A stretch of DNA of 64,000 bases. Source: an uncultured Alistipes sp. (GTDB lineage Bacteria > Bacteroidota > Bacteroidia > Bacteroidales > Rikenellaceae). This document shows, piece after piece, positions 17,784-26,647 of this stretch; position 1 is the first letter of the stretch; each line of letters begins with the position of its first letter. A program made the translations under genes and the position numbers. The DNA is taken from positions 20,289-84,288 of the forward strand of contig CAOJSG010000002.1 in the NCBI GenBank assembly GCA_948442615.1. Direction: 5' to 3'. Below the pieces are notes generated by a model. It made no database searches. It had not been told where the DNA came from and saw nothing but the letters and a program-made list of their open reading frames with translations.

Positions 17784-18461
17784 ATGAATTACCTGATTGT
17801 AGTTGCTCATCCGGACGATGAGGTGTTGGGTGCCGGTGCATCCATCAGAAAATGGTCGCAGAATGGTGACAAAGTGGATATCGCCATCTTGTGTACTGAA
17901 GCAAAGGCGCGGGCATTCCGTCCTGAGGATAACGAGCTGGAGGCCGATACGGATGAAAGCACGAAGTTTCTGGGCGTGAATAAGAAGTTCGAGGCCACTT
18001 TCCCCAACATTGAAATGAATACCGTTCCGCACCTCAAGCTGGTTCAATTCATCGAGCAGGCTATTCGTGAGAGCCAGCCGGACGTAATCATCACTCACCA
18101 TGCTGCGGATACGAACAACGACCATCTGATGACTTCGATGGCTTGCCAGGAGGCATTCCGTCTGTATCAGAGGCGTCCCGAGCAGAAGCCTCTGAGCGAA
18201 TTCTGGTATATGGAGGTGGGATCGGCGAGCGATTGGAATGTGAACAGCGCATTCAATGCTTTCCGGCCGAATGTCTATGTGGAGATCGGTAAAGAGGGTG
18301 TTGAGGCTAAAATCAAGGCGTTGAGTATGTATCGCGGTGTGATGCGTCCCTATCCGCATCCTCGTAGTGACGAGGCGATGGAAGGTCTGGCTGCCTGGAG
18401 AGGCAGCCAGGTGGGCAGTATGTATGCCGAAGCTTTCGAATGTGCGATGAGAAGAATCTGA
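17784..18461 (+). CDS. PIG-L family N-deacetylase
   Basis: This 225-residue zinc-dependent deacetylase has the family motifs VVAHPDDEVLGAGA at the N-terminus (AHPDDE, zinc and catalytic Asp) and ITHHAADTNNDHLM (H-x-x-D-x-N-x-DH) near residue 110. Members remove acetyl from GlcNAc-type sugars on lipids, bacillithiol precursors or polysaccharides; here the most likely substrate is an N-acetyl sugar of the surface polymer or its lipid intermediate. It follows a 242-bp spacer and its stop overlaps the start of the sugar transferase gene by one base, so the two are probably translated together and may act on the first sugar. Confidence 0.9.
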   Translation: MNYLIVVAHPDDEVLGAGASIRKWSQNGDKVDIAILCTEAKARAFRPEDNELEADTDESTKFLGVNKKFEATFPNIEMNTVPHLKLVQFIEQAIRESQPDVIITHHAADTNNDHLMTSMACQEAFRLYQRRPEQKPLSEFWYMEVGSASDWNVNSAFNAFRPNVYVEIGKEGVEAKIKALSMYRGVMRPYPHPRSDEAMEGLAAWRGSQVGSMYAEAFECAMRRI

Positions 18462-19084
18462 TGGATATGGGAAAGTTGATAAAAAGACTCTTTGATCTGG
18501 TGCTGGCATTGCTCCTGTTCATTCCTGCATCGTTGGTGCTGCTCTGTGGCATCATTTTCGTCAAGGTGGTTTCGCCCGAGTCCTCGCCCATCTTTAAGCA
18601 GGAGCGTGTGGGATATAGGCGCAAGCTGTTCACGCTGTACAAGCTTCGCTCCATGACCAACGAACGTGACGAGAAGGGTGAATTGCTGCCGGACGAGGCT
18701 CGACTGAAGAAGTGGGGCCGAATTGTGCGTGCCACCAATATGGACGAGTTGTTCCAGATCTGGAATATCCTGAAAGGGGAGATGTCTTTCATCGGGCCGC
18801 GTCCCATCCTGGCCAAGGAGATGCTGGTGATGACGGACGAGGAACAGGCCGAGCGCCAGTCTATGCGTCCCGGCATTACGGGGTGGGAGGCCGTACACGA
18901 AGGTGAGTCGGAAAACCGCAGACAGATGGCTGAATTCGACCTGTACTACGTGCGCAACTGGTCGCTTAAGATCGATTGGCTGGTGTTCTACAAAACTTTT
19001 CAGATCGTGCTCGGTTTCCAGCGCCCGGATGACAGCGTTCGAGCTCCGAAGATGACAGATGATCAGATCGTCGACAAGAAATGA
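18461..19084 (+). CDS. Undecaprenyl-phosphate sugar phosphotransferase (initiating transferase)
   Basis: This 207-residue bacterial sugar transferase (PF02397, PglC/WcaJ-small type) loads the first sugar-1-phosphate onto undecaprenyl phosphate. It has one N-terminal membrane helix (LIKRLFDLVLALLLFIPASLVLL) and the catalytic domain motifs SSPIFKQERVGY, LYKLRSMTNERDEKGELLPD, RATNMDELFQIWNILKGEMSFIGPRPI and RPGITGWE. I choose ATG 18461, which overlaps the deacetylase stop (TGATG), over the ORF-track start at 18440, because family members begin right before the KRLFD motif. It closes the polysaccharide locus; a bidirectional terminator lies 360 bp downstream. Confidence 0.93.
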   Translation: MDMGKLIKRLFDLVLALLLFIPASLVLLCGIIFVKVVSPESSPIFKQERVGYRRKLFTLYKLRSMTNERDEKGELLPDEARLKKWGRIVRATNMDELFQIWNILKGEMSFIGPRPILAKEMLVMTDEEQAERQSMRPGITGWEAVHEGESENRRQMAEFDLYYVRNWSLKIDWLVFYKTFQIVLGFQRPDDSVRAPKMTDDQIVDKK

Positions 19085-19447
19085 CGATGAGAACATACCG
19101 AAGCAATGGGGATTCTCCTCTCTTGTCTTTTGTTGTCTCAGATACGGGCCGGTACGGTTAGAGTTGAACGCGATTGAGATGATATCGATCGCCGACTCTC
19201 TTGTATTGCTCGACTTCTTGCAACCTTGAGTTTTCGGGCCACCCGAAGATAAGTTATGACGGCGAGAAGTAATTGGTATGCGTTGTTCCGATTTCGATAG
19301 TTGATTTCGGTCAGCCATGATAAAAATCTGTCTATCGGCTCGGATTCCCGATATGCCGATTTATGATGGCCTGCTGTCGGGGGACATTCCGAGAAACGAT
19401 GCAATAACACGTGTAAACGGTCGGAGCCGAGAGTGACGGGCAAAAAG
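19085..19447. other. Spacer between polysaccharide locus and mnmE
   Basis: About 360 bp of intermediate GC without a credible gene. I see a small hairpin (TTCGGG-CCA-CCCGAA, 19233-19247) without a T-run, and nothing else until the terminator at 19448. Short ORFs here lack ribosome sites and recognisable sequence. Confidence 0.6.
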
Positions 19448-19476
19448 AAAAAGCACCTGTGCAGGGTGCTTTTTTT
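19448..19476. terminator. Bidirectional intrinsic terminator
   Basis: AAAAAGCACC and GGTGCTTTTT form a perfect 10-bp stem with a 7-base loop, flanked by an A-run on the left and a T-run on the right. It can therefore stop transcription from both sides: the polysaccharide operon from the left and mnmE from the right, whose stop lies about 40 bp away. Confidence 0.88.
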
Positions 19477-19514
19477 GTGAAATGCGATTTTTGTCGATCG
19501 GTTATAATTTCAGA

Positions 19515-20864
19515 TTATTTGCCGATGCAGAACTTCGAGAAGATGTTGCCGAGTATCTGATCCGTCGTGATCTGGCCGGTGATGGTCCCCAGGTGGTGCG
19601 TCACCAGACGGATCTCTTCGCTCAGCAGATCCGTCGGAAGTCCCTCCGACAGCCCGTAAAGTGCGTTTTCGAGCGCCTCGGCCGCGGCCGTGAGCGCTTC
19701 GTAGTGGCGGCTGCTCGAGACGATCGTGTCGCCCCGGCGGAGCGGCGAGGCGTCGACGGCCCGGCACAGCGCCTCGCGCAGCGCGGAGATGCCCTCGCCC
19801 AGCTTGGCGGAGATGCCGATCGTGTCCGGAGGCAGCGGCGCCGTCGGTGCGGCGTCCAGCTTGTTGACGACGGTCAGGAGCGTCTGGTCTCCGCGGATTT
19901 CGAAATCGGGGGCTGCGAGCGGCGACCCGTCGAGCGACGCCGCGTCGACCATGCGGATGACGATCCGTGCGCGTGCGATGCTCGTCAGGGTGCGTTCGAT
20001 CCCCATGCGCTCGAGCCGGTCATCCGTCGCGCGGATGCCTGCCGTGTCGAGGAACCGGAAGCGGACGCCCTCGATGACGCAGCTCTCCTCGATCACGTCG
20101 CGCGTCGTGCCGGCGATGTCGGAAACCAGGGCGCGGTCGTCGTTCAGCAGGCGGTTGAGCAGTGTCGATTTCCCGACGTTGGGGGCGCCGGCGATGGCTA
20201 CGGCGACCCCCTCCTTGAGCGCATTGCCCAGCCGGAACGATTCGCGCAGGCGGTCGATGCGCCCGGCGATCCGGCGCATTGTTTCGCGCAGGCGGTCGCG
20301 GTCGGCGAACTCCACCTCCTCCTCCGAGAAGTCCAGCTCCAGCTCCAGCAGCGAGGCCAGGTGCAGCAGTTCGCCGCGCAGTTCGCCGAGGGCCGACGAG
20401 TAGCCGCCCCGCATCTGGTTCGAGGCCAGCGCATGCGACGCCTCCGTCGACGATGCGATCAGATCGGCGACCGCCTCGGCCTGCGCCAGGTCCATCTTCC
20501 CGGCGAGGAAGGCGCGCACGGTGAACTCGCCCGGATCGGCCATGCGGGCGCCTGCGGCGATCAGCAGCCGCAGCGTTTCGCCGACGATGTACGACGAGCC
20601 GTGGCACGCGATCTCCACCGCATCCTCGCCGGTGTAGGAGTGCGGCGCGCGGAATACCGTCGCCAGCACGTCGTCGATCGTGCGCGCGCCGTCGACGATG
20701 CGTCCGTAGCGGACGGTGTAGCCCGCTGTCTCGGCGAGCGCCGCCTTTCCGCGGAAGATCCGGTCGCAGACGGCGAAGGTGTCGGCGCCGCTGATCCGGA
20801 TGACGGCGATGGCGCCTCCCGTGGCGGTCGCCGGAGCGACGATGGTGTCGTGGTCGTGTATCAT
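19515..20864 (-). CDS. mnmE: tRNA uridine-5-carboxymethylaminomethyl modification GTPase MnmE
   Basis: This 449-residue protein is MnmE (TrmE), which with MnmG installs the cmnm5 group on U34 of certain tRNAs. The N-terminal tetrahydrofolate-binding domain contains SYTGEDAVEIACHGS. The G domain has GAPNVGKS at about residue 226 (G1), AGTTRDVIEES (G2), DTAGIR (G3) and NKLD (G4). The C-terminus ends in FCIGK, the invariant Cys-containing tail. Length is normal. It reads leftward, convergent with the polysaccharide operon. A 336-bp GC-rich spacer separates it from the mltD-like gene, so it probably has its own promoter, though I saw no clear box. Confidence 0.97.
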   Translation of the reverse strand: MIHDHDTIVAPATATGGAIAVIRISGADTFAVCDRIFRGKAALAETAGYTVRYGRIVDGARTIDDVLATVFRAPHSYTGEDAVEIACHGSSYIVGETLRLLIAAGARMADPGEFTVRAFLAGKMDLAQAEAVADLIASSTEASHALASNQMRGGYSSALGELRGELLHLASLLELELDFSEEEVEFADRDRLRETMRRIAGRIDRLRESFRLGNALKEGVAVAIAGAPNVGKSTLLNRLLNDDRALVSDIAGTTRDVIEESCVIEGVRFRFLDTAGIRATDDRLERMGIERTLTSIARARIVIRMVDAASLDGSPLAAPDFEIRGDQTLLTVVNKLDAAPTAPLPPDTIGISAKLGEGISALREALCRAVDASPLRRGDTIVSSSRHYEALTAAAEALENALYGLSEGLPTDLLSEEIRLVTHHLGTITGQITTDQILGNIFSKFCIGK

Positions 20865-21200
20865 TGCGTATTTTTATGACGGTGGTTCCGGGCCCGGCAC
20901 CTACGGACCGGGAGCTGTCGGGCCGGCTGGTTTCGCCCGATGCCTGCGGATCGGGACTTTCCGTTCGCGGCCGCATTTTTCCGGGTTCGGGACCGAAGCG
21001 GTCGGACTCTCTCCCTCCCGATCCCGCAGCGCGTTCGGCCGGGATCGCGAACCGGCTTGCCGGGGACCGGGCTCCGCCCGATTCGGAGCCGATCGCGCTT
21101 CCGTGTGGCTGTTCAGCGGGTGCGGCGCGGACTCCGATCGACCCGTTTCCGCATGCTGCTGCGGCACGCGCCCGATCCCGCTCTGCGGCCCGTCGTCCGT
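20865..21200. other. GC-rich spacer between mnmE and the mltD-like gene
   Basis: These 336 bp are as GC-rich as the surrounding genes and dense in CGG/CCG triplets. Long ORFs cross it in several frames, but none has a family motif. I see no promoter box or clean terminator. Confidence 0.55.
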
Positions 21201-22571
21201 TTACCGCCCTTCGATGCGCAGTTTCTGCCCGATGCGGAGCTTGTGGGCGCTCTTGAGCTTGTTCCAGCGCATCAGCTGGGCCGTGGTGACGCGGTAGCGG
21301 CGGGCGATGCCGCCCAGCGTATCGCCTTTCTTCACCGTATAGACCGTTCCGGTCCGTTCCTGACGCTTCTTGTCGAGGTTCGCCGGATTCAGGTATTCCT
21401 TCAGGTACATCGAGTCCTTGGCGTGGATCTCGGCTTCGCGGGCGATGTACGCCGAGACGCTGCGCTGGGGCAGGATCAGCGTGTAGGGTTTGGTCGTGGC
21501 GGGAATGATGTCCTGCTTGTACTGCGGATTGAGCTGGCGCAGCGTCTCGATGGGGACGTCGATCGTCGAGGCGACCTGTCCCAAGTGCAGCAGCCGGGCC
21601 ACGCGGATCGTGTCGGTCGCCAGCGGCAGGGGCGACGGCGTGGGGTCGATGGCGTGCTGGCGGTGGTAGGCATAGGCATAGGAGGCGCCGATGAAGGCCG
21701 GGACGTAGCCGCGCGTCTCGCGGGGCAGGTAGTCGTAGATGTCCCAGAAGGTCCGGCCGCTGCCGCCGGCCCGGGCGATCGCCTTGTTCACGTTGCCGGG
21801 GCCGCAGTTGTAGGCGGCGATGGCCAGCGACCAGTCGCCGTAGATGGCGTAGAGGTCCTTCAGAAAACGGCAGGCCGCCCGCGTCGAGAGCACGGGGTCG
21901 CGCCGTTCGTCGACCAACGAATTGATCTCCAGTCCGTAGCTCTTGCCCGTCGAGGGCATGAACTGCCACAGGCCGGTCGCGCCCATGGGCGATACGGCGA
22001 CGGGCGACAGCGCCGATTCGATGATCGGCAGCGCCCGCAGCTCCACGGGCAGCTCTTCGCGGATCAGCTCCTCCTCGATGAGCGGAAAGTAGTACTGGGA
22101 CATGCCCAGGATGCGGCTGATCGTCCCGTATCGGGAGTCGGTGTAGCGGTTGATATAGCCCTGTACGATGCTGTTGTAGGGCAGCTGGATGGGCGAGGCC
22201 AGGTCGCGGAGCCGCCGGGCGTAGAGCGAGTCGGCCGGGCAGCCGGCGCTCGCCGTGCTGTCCGCGAGGATGTACTGTTTGAAGAACTCGGTGTAGGCGT
22301 CCTGCTTCTGGCGTTCGTGCCATACGGCCACCAGCGAGTCGATCTGCGCCGGATCGAGGTCGCGCGCCGGCTCCATGCGCGGCGCGGCGGTGCGTGCCGG
22401 CTTCGTGTTCTCCTGTGCGGACGCGACGGGCTGCTGCGGAGCTTGTGCCGGGGGCGTCGCGACGGTTTCGGTCGGGGTCTTGTCGCGCTTCTTGCGGGGA
22501 CGCCGGTAGAGATCGTATGCGTTGGCGGCCGTTGTGGCGAACAGCAGGACGAGGGTCAGGAGCGTTTTCAT
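21201..22571 (-). CDS. MltD-like membrane-bound lytic transglycosylase with LysM
   Basis: This 456-residue periplasmic or lipid-associated murein lytic transglycosylase has a signal peptide (MKTLLTLVLLFATTAANA). An SLT domain carries LPIIESALSPVAVSPMGATG (catalytic Glu), LWQFMPSTGKSYGLEIN and AIAAYNCGPGNVNKAI. A degenerate LysM-like middle part follows, and a C-terminal LysM has YTVKKGDTLGGIARRY. It cleaves the MurNAc-GlcNAc bond with anhydro product. The ORF track extends to 22907, but the true start is 22571, just after the signal-peptide Met. It is 2 bp from the DUF5683 gene, within the parA-parB-DUF5683-mltD order typical of Bacteroidales. Confidence 0.93.
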   Translation of the reverse strand: MKTLLTLVLLFATTAANAYDLYRRPRKKRDKTPTETVATPPAQAPQQPVASAQENTKPARTAAPRMEPARDLDPAQIDSLVAVWHERQKQDAYTEFFKQYILADSTASAGCPADSLYARRLRDLASPIQLPYNSIVQGYINRYTDSRYGTISRILGMSQYYFPLIEEELIREELPVELRALPIIESALSPVAVSPMGATGLWQFMPSTGKSYGLEINSLVDERRDPVLSTRAACRFLKDLYAIYGDWSLAIAAYNCGPGNVNKAIARAGGSGRTFWDIYDYLPRETRGYVPAFIGASYAYAYHRQHAIDPTPSPLPLATDTIRVARLLHLGQVASTIDVPIETLRQLNPQYKQDIIPATTKPYTLILPQRSVSAYIAREAEIHAKDSMYLKEYLNPANLDKKRQERTGTVYTVKKGDTLGGIARRYRVTTAQLMRWNKLKSAHKLRIGQKLRIEGR

Positions 22572-22573
22572 GT

Positions 22574-23782
22574 TCAGAATTTGATTCCGAGGTTGAATCC
22601 GAAGACCGGCCGGTTGCCTCCGGCCGCGGGCACGTAGGCGTAGTCGACCATCGGTTCGAGGTTCATCGACAGGTCGTCGGAGATGTCGTAGTCTTTCAGG
22701 TGGGCGTCCACGTGCGCGTCGACGATCTGCAGCACGTAGAGGGCGCCCGTGATGATGATGCAGAGGTCGCGGTTGCGGCGGTAGTTGTTGCGCAGGTTCC
22801 GCAGGAACGAGGCCTGGTAGCGGCCGCCGAACTCGTCGGTCGAATGGGCGGGCGGCTGCGGATTGTGCTCGGGATCCTTCTGGTAGGCTTCGTTGGCCTT
22901 GTCCCACGACGCGCGCAGGTTGTAGGCCTTCTTGAACCGCTGGTAGCCGCGGTTGTTCCAGTCGATGCAGTAGATCATCGAGGCGAAGCCGCCGACCACG
23001 AACGGAACCTTCCAGTAGCTCTTGTTGTAGATCTGTCCCGCGCCGGGGAAGATGCAGGCCAGCGTGGTGGCTTTCTTGACGTTCGACACGTCGTTGGTGG
23101 AGTAGTTCACCGCGGCGTCGCCCAGGAAATAGATGTACGAGGCGATCGTCACGCCCAGATAGACCTGACGCCGCGTGTTGCTGCGGATCATCTCGGTCTG
23201 CAGTGCGTCCAGCTTGGGCGACCGGACGTTGCTGATGTCCGTGAGCGCCTCGTATTCGCGCTTGAGCGGGCGGTAGCGGTTGTTCTCGTGGATGAAGAGG
23301 GCCAGTCCGGTGCCGAGCGTGCCGTAGAGCACGGGCAGCTTCCAGTACTGTTTGTTATAGACCTGGCCGTAGCCGGGCAGCGCGGCCGAGATCCAGCACA
23401 CCTTCGAGAGCGACATCGAGTCGCTCATGAAGCCGCCCCGCCTGCGGAGCCCTTTGGCCGCGCCCGGGAGCGGGCGCCCCAGCGAGTCGATGTCGGTGCG
23501 CAGTGCGGCGAGCGCCGCGGAGTCGGCCGCGAAGTCGGCGACGAACATCGAATCGAGGTCGGTGAGCATCTGCACCTTGGCCAGCGAGTCGGTCCTCGTG
23601 CGCAGCGAGTCGCGGCGCTGCATGAGCCCTCCGCGCACGAGACTCTTGGTGCTGCGGTAGCGGTGCACCTCCACGGCGGGTTGAGCCGCGGGTGCCTGCG
23701 CCCGCGCCTCCGTCTCCGGGAGGAGGGCGCAGCCCAGGGTCGCGAGCAGGGCGATCGTCGCTGTGCGGAGCCAACGCTTCAT
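22574..23782 (-). CDS. DUF5683-type membrane protein
   Basis: This 402-residue protein has a signal peptide (MKRWLRTATIALLATLGCALL...ARAQ). A variable Ala-rich region follows, and then a repeated hydrophobic pattern: SALPGYGQVYNKQYWKLPVLYGTLGTGLALF and FPGAGQIYNKSYWKVPFVVGGFASMIYCI. This duplicated P-G-x-GQ-x-YN-x-x-YWK motif is the hallmark of DUF5683 proteins of Bacteroidetes. Its molecular function is unknown; the position between parB and a lytic transglycosylase gene suggests an envelope or division-linked role. It lies 7 bp after the parB stop. Confidence 0.85.
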   Translation of the reverse strand: MKRWLRTATIALLATLGCALLPETEARAQAPAAQPAVEVHRYRSTKSLVRGGLMQRRDSLRTRTDSLAKVQMLTDLDSMFVADFAADSAALAALRTDIDSLGRPLPGAAKGLRRRGGFMSDSMSLSKVCWISAALPGYGQVYNKQYWKLPVLYGTLGTGLALFIHENNRYRPLKREYEALTDISNVRSPKLDALQTEMIRSNTRRQVYLGVTIASYIYFLGDAAVNYSTNDVSNVKKATTLACIFPGAGQIYNKSYWKVPFVVGGFASMIYCIDWNNRGYQRFKKAYNLRASWDKANEAYQKDPEHNPQPPAHSTDEFGGRYQASFLRNLRNNYRRNRDLCIIITGALYVLQIVDAHVDAHLKDYDISDDLSMNLEPMVDYAYVPAAGGNRPVFGFNLGIKF

Positions 23783-23789
23783 GCTGCGG

Positions 23790-24659
23790 TCACGATCTTT
23801 TGCCGATGCGTTCGACGAATGTTTCGATATCGCGGTCGTCGGTGAATTCGATGACGATCCGGCCGCCGCCGTTCTTCGAACGTTTGATCGAGATCTCCTG
23901 CGTGAAGAACTTTTCGAGCTGCTCGACCAGCCGCGAGTAGGATTCGGGATACTCCTCGTCCTCGGCCGGCTGTGCGGCCTGCGCCGGGCGTTCGGCCAGC
24001 ATCCGGGCCAGCTCCTCGACCTGCCGCACCGACAGGCCGCGTTTGATGCAGCGCTTGAGCAGCCGCAGCTGGTGCGCGGCCGGCGCGCCGGCGATGGCTT
24101 TGGCGTGACCCATCGAGATGAGCCCCTCCTTGAGCGCCAGCTGGACCTCGTCGGGCAGCTTGAGCAGCCGCAGGTAGTTCGAGACCGACGAGCGTTTCTT
24201 GCCCACCTTCTCCGACAGGGCGTCCTGCGTGAGGTGGCATTCGTCGATCAGGCGCTGCATGCCCAGGGCGATCTCGATGGCGTTCAGATCCTGGCGCTGG
24301 ATGTTCTCGACCAGCGCCATGGCGTGCAGGTTCTCGTCGTCCACGTCGCGGATGTAGACCGGCAGCCTCTTCAGGTCGGCGCGCTGTGCGGCCCGCCAGC
24401 GCCGTTCGCCGCTGATGATGACGTATTTCCCGTCGGCGCCCTTCTTGACGGTGACGGGCTGGATGACGCCCCACTGGCGGATCGAATCGGCCAGTTCGTC
24501 GAGCGCCTCCTCGTCGAACTGCGTGCGCGGCTGCGTGGGGTTGGGGACGATCATGTCGATGTCGATCTCCGCCATTTCGCTCATCGGTTTGAGCTTGGCG
24601 TCCGGCAGGTCGTTGCCGAATATGGCGTCCAGCCCGCGTCCTAATCCCTTCTGTTTCAT
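23790..24659 (-). CDS. parB: Chromosome partitioning protein ParB
   Basis: This 289-residue CTP-dependent DNA-clamp protein binds parS sites near the origin. The N-terminus [12 protein letters not shown] is typical of ParB/Spo0J. The CTPase box is in [15 protein letters not shown], followed by [17 protein letters not shown]. The helix-turn-helix that reads parS is [27 protein letters not shown], and the C-terminal dimerisation domain follows a Glu/Ala-rich linker. It overlaps parA by 4 bp (ATGA), so the two are translationally coupled. I found no parS-like palindrome within the window. Confidence 0.97.
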   Translation of the reverse strand: MKQKGLGRGLDAIFGNDLPDAKLKPMSEMAEIDIDMIVPNPTQPRTQFDEEALDELADSIRQWGVIQPVTVKKGADGKYVIISGERRWRAAQRADLKRLPVYIRDVDDENLHAMALVENIQRQDLNAIEIALGMQRLIDECHLTQDALSEKVGKKRSSVSNYLRLLKLPDEVQLALKEGLISMGHAKAIAGAPAAHQLRLLKRCIKRGLSVRQVEELARMLAERPAQAAQPAEDEEYPESYSRLVEQLEKFFTQEISIKRSKNGGGRIVIEFTDDRDIETFVERIGKRS

Positions 24660-25441
24660 CGGTTATCGGTCGTTTTGTTGCGTTTGCGCTCCCGCTTGAG
24701 GAACTCTTTGGCGAGATTGAGGTAGTTCTCCGATCCCACGGCGCCCGCGTCGTAGAGCATGACGGGTTTTCCGTGCGAGGGGGCTTCACCCAAACGGATG
24801 TTGCGCTGAATTATTGTGTCGTAGGCCAGCGGCCCGAAATGTTCGCGCACCTCGTTGACCACCTGGTTGTTCAGCCGGTTGCGCATGTACATCGTGAGCA
24901 GGAAGCCCTCGATCTCGAGCGACGGGTTCAGGGCGCTCTTGACCTTGCGGATGGTGTTGAGCAGTTTCGACAGCCCCTCGAGCGCCAGGTACTCGCACTG
25001 CACGGGGATCAGCACCGCGTCGGCGGCCGTGAGGATGTTGACCGTCGTGTAGCCCAGCGAGGGCGAGCAGTCGATGAAGATGTAGTCGAAGCGGTCGCGG
25101 ACCTCGTCGACGATGCGCTTCATGACGTGGTGGGCATCCTCCATCGCGGGCAGCTCGGTGTCGGCGGCCACCAGGTCGATCGACGAGGGCAGCACCCAGA
25201 GCCGTTTGATGTCGGGGCTCTGCAGCATCGTCTCCGACGCCTTGCGCGAACCGCTGATGCACTCGTAGATGCCTTCGAGGTTGATGTCGAAGCCCAGTCC
25301 GGAGGTGGCGTTGGCCTGCGGGTCGGCGTCGAGCAGCAGCACCTTTTTGCCCAGCAGCGCCAGCGATGCCGCCAGATTGATGGCCGTGGTGGTCTTTCCG
25401 ACCCCTCCCTTCTGATTCGCCAGTGCGATGACCTTTGCCAT
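24656..25441 (-). CDS. parA: Chromosome partitioning ATPase ParA (Soj)
   Basis: This 261-residue deviant-Walker ATPase works with ParB-parS to segregate origins. The start [46 protein letters not shown] contains the deviant Walker A (KGGVGKT) and the Walker A' Asp. [18 protein letters not shown] is Walker B. I set the start at 25441 rather than 25468 because the nine extra residues are not part of the family and 25468 overlaps the promoter. A TAAATTTG box lies at 25466-25473 on this strand. It heads the leftward parA-parB-DUF5683-mltD operon. Confidence 0.97.
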   Translation of the reverse strand: MAKVIALANQKGGVGKTTTAINLAASLALLGKKVLLLDADPQANATSGLGFDINLEGIYECISGSRKASETMLQSPDIKRLWVLPSSIDLVAADTELPAMEDAHHVMKRIVDEVRDRFDYIFIDCSPSLGYTTVNILTAADAVLIPVQCEYLALEGLSKLLNTIRKVKSALNPSLEIEGFLLTMYMRNRLNNQVVNEVREHFGPLAYDTIIQRNIRLGEAPSHGKPVMLYDAGAVGSENYLNLAKEFLKRERKRNKTTDNR

Positions 25442-25465
25442 TTTCGATTCGGATTTATAAGCAGG

Positions 25466-25473
25466 CAAATTTA
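25466..25473 (-). promoter_or_regulatory. Bacteroidota -7 box for parA
   Basis: TAAATTTG on the minus strand fits TAnnTTTG. A TTG lies about 20 bp upstream (25494-25496), giving a leader of roughly 17 nt. Confidence 0.6.
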
Positions 25474-25515
25474 GTGAAATTATGCGGAAATCCGCAATCG
25501 TATGCGAAAAATGCT

Positions 25516-25523
25516 TATCTTTG
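25516..25523 (+). promoter_or_regulatory. Bacteroidota -7 box for the CPBP gene
   Basis: TATCTTTG on the plus strand fits TAnnTTTG, 34 bp before the start codon. It is divergent from the parA promoter in the same 116-bp gap. Confidence 0.55.
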
Positions 25524-25557
25524 AAGTCGGAATATACTGAAAATAAGAGGGGATTCT

Positions 25558-26589
25558 ATGGAAGAAAAAAAGTCCGTGCCGGCTCCGGAGATCGAGCCTT
25601 CGGCACCCGCCGCAACGCCTGCGGGCGAGCGTGCCGCCGCTCCCGCCGTGCGGCGGTCGGCCTTCCCCGATCTGCTGGATTTCCTGGTGATCGTGGGCAT
25701 CTATTTCGTGGCGCAGGGCATCGGCGCCCTGGTTGCGTGGTCGGTGGCCGGATGGCCCGACATGGGCCTTCTGCTGCGGGCTTCCGAGGCGATGCGCGAG
25801 CCTGCGGCCGTGGCGGCCGACACGCTCATGGCGGCCGATTCGGTCGGCGGCGTGACGTTCGTCGAGACGGCTGCGGCGGCGATCGATCCGGCTGCGGTCG
25901 AGGCGCAGCAGACGGTCATGGCGCACTTCAACGCCCTGTCGTTCTTCGTGTCCATGGCCCTGACGCTGGGCGGCGTGCTGCTCTACCGCAAACGGCGGGG
26001 CGGAACGCGCACGATCGCGCATCTCTCGAAGCGCGGATTCAACCCGCTGCTGCTCCTGTGGGGGCTGGCGCTGATGGTCTCCGCCACGATCGTGACGGAG
26101 CCGGTGCTCGATCTGCTGCCCGCCGTTCCGAACGTCTACGGCCGCGGCGTGTGGGCCCTGGTGACGCTGGTGGTGATGGCGCCGCTGTTCGAGGAGACGC
26201 TTTTCCGCGGGGTGATTCTCGAATCGGCGCGGGCGCGCTACGGGACGCTCGCGGCCTGGGCGATCTCGTCGCTGGTGTTCGGCCTGGCGCACTTGCATCC
26301 GGCGCTGGTCGTCAACGCGTTCGTTCTCGGCCTGGTGCTGGGCTACATCTACATCCGCACCGACTCGCTCTGGTCGACGGTCATTCTGCATGCGGTCAAC
26401 AATGCGCTGGCCTATCTGATGCTGGTGGCCGGCTGGCAGGACGTGATGCTGATCCGCCTGATCGGCAACCGCTCGCTCTACATCGCCGTCTACTGCGTGG
26501 CGCTGGCGGCTTTCGCGGCGTCGGGCTATATGGTTTACCGGACCCTCCGGCGCATGGAGGCGGAGGAGAAAAGTGCCGGCGCCGCGTAA
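25558..26589 (+). CDS. CPBP family intramembrane metalloprotease
   Basis: This 343-residue membrane protein has the CPBP/Abi (Rce1-like) signature: LFEETLFRGVILES (EExxxR motif), then SSLVFGLAHLHPALV (FxxxH) and TVILHAVNNALAYL (HxxxN). A Pro/Ala-rich cytoplasmic N-terminus of about 40 residues precedes eight or so helices. Family members are glutamate-type proteases that process prenylated or membrane proteins, and some are immunity proteins; the substrate here is unknown. The gene is divergent from parA with its own TAnnTTTG promoter and a GAGGGG ribosome site. It is followed about 58 bp later by the parvulin-like lipoprotein gene. Confidence 0.9.
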   Translation: MEEKKSVPAPEIEPSAPAATPAGERAAAPAVRRSAFPDLLDFLVIVGIYFVAQGIGALVAWSVAGWPDMGLLLRASEAMREPAAVAADTLMAADSVGGVTFVETAAAAIDPAAVEAQQTVMAHFNALSFFVSMALTLGGVLLYRKRRGGTRTIAHLSKRGFNPLLLLWGLALMVSATIVTEPVLDLLPAVPNVYGRGVWALVTLVVMAPLFEETLFRGVILESARARYGTLAAWAISSLVFGLAHLHPALVVNAFVLGLVLGYIYIRTDSLWSTVILHAVNNALAYLMLVAGWQDVMLIRLIGNRSLYIAVYCVALAAFAASGYMVYRTLRRMEAEEKSAGAA

Positions 26590-26628
26590 TAAACCGCGCG
26601 CCGATGCGTTAGTTACGAGTAAAAAACC

Positions 26629-26636
26629 TATCTTTG
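26629..26636 (+). promoter_or_regulatory. Possible -7 box for the parvulin/OstA operon
   Basis: TATCTTTG fits TAnnTTTG but lies only 11-17 bp before the candidate starts (26648 or 26654), so the leader would be very short. The upstream TTG-like element is poor. Confidence 0.4.
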
Positions 26637-26647
26637 CCGACCGAACG

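Noticed and set aside
18440-18460. Earlier ATG for the sugar transferase
   Set aside because: It would overlap the deacetylase gene by 22 bp and adds residues before the usual family start; 18461 gives a one-base stop-start overlap.
20020-22323. ORF of 767 residues across mnmE and the mltD-like gene
   Set aside because: Arg/Pro-rich shadow in another frame; both real genes have complete motif sets.
23790-25600. Search for a parS palindrome near parAB
   Set aside because: No site resembling the TGTTTCACGTGAAACA consensus was seen in this region or elsewhere in the window.
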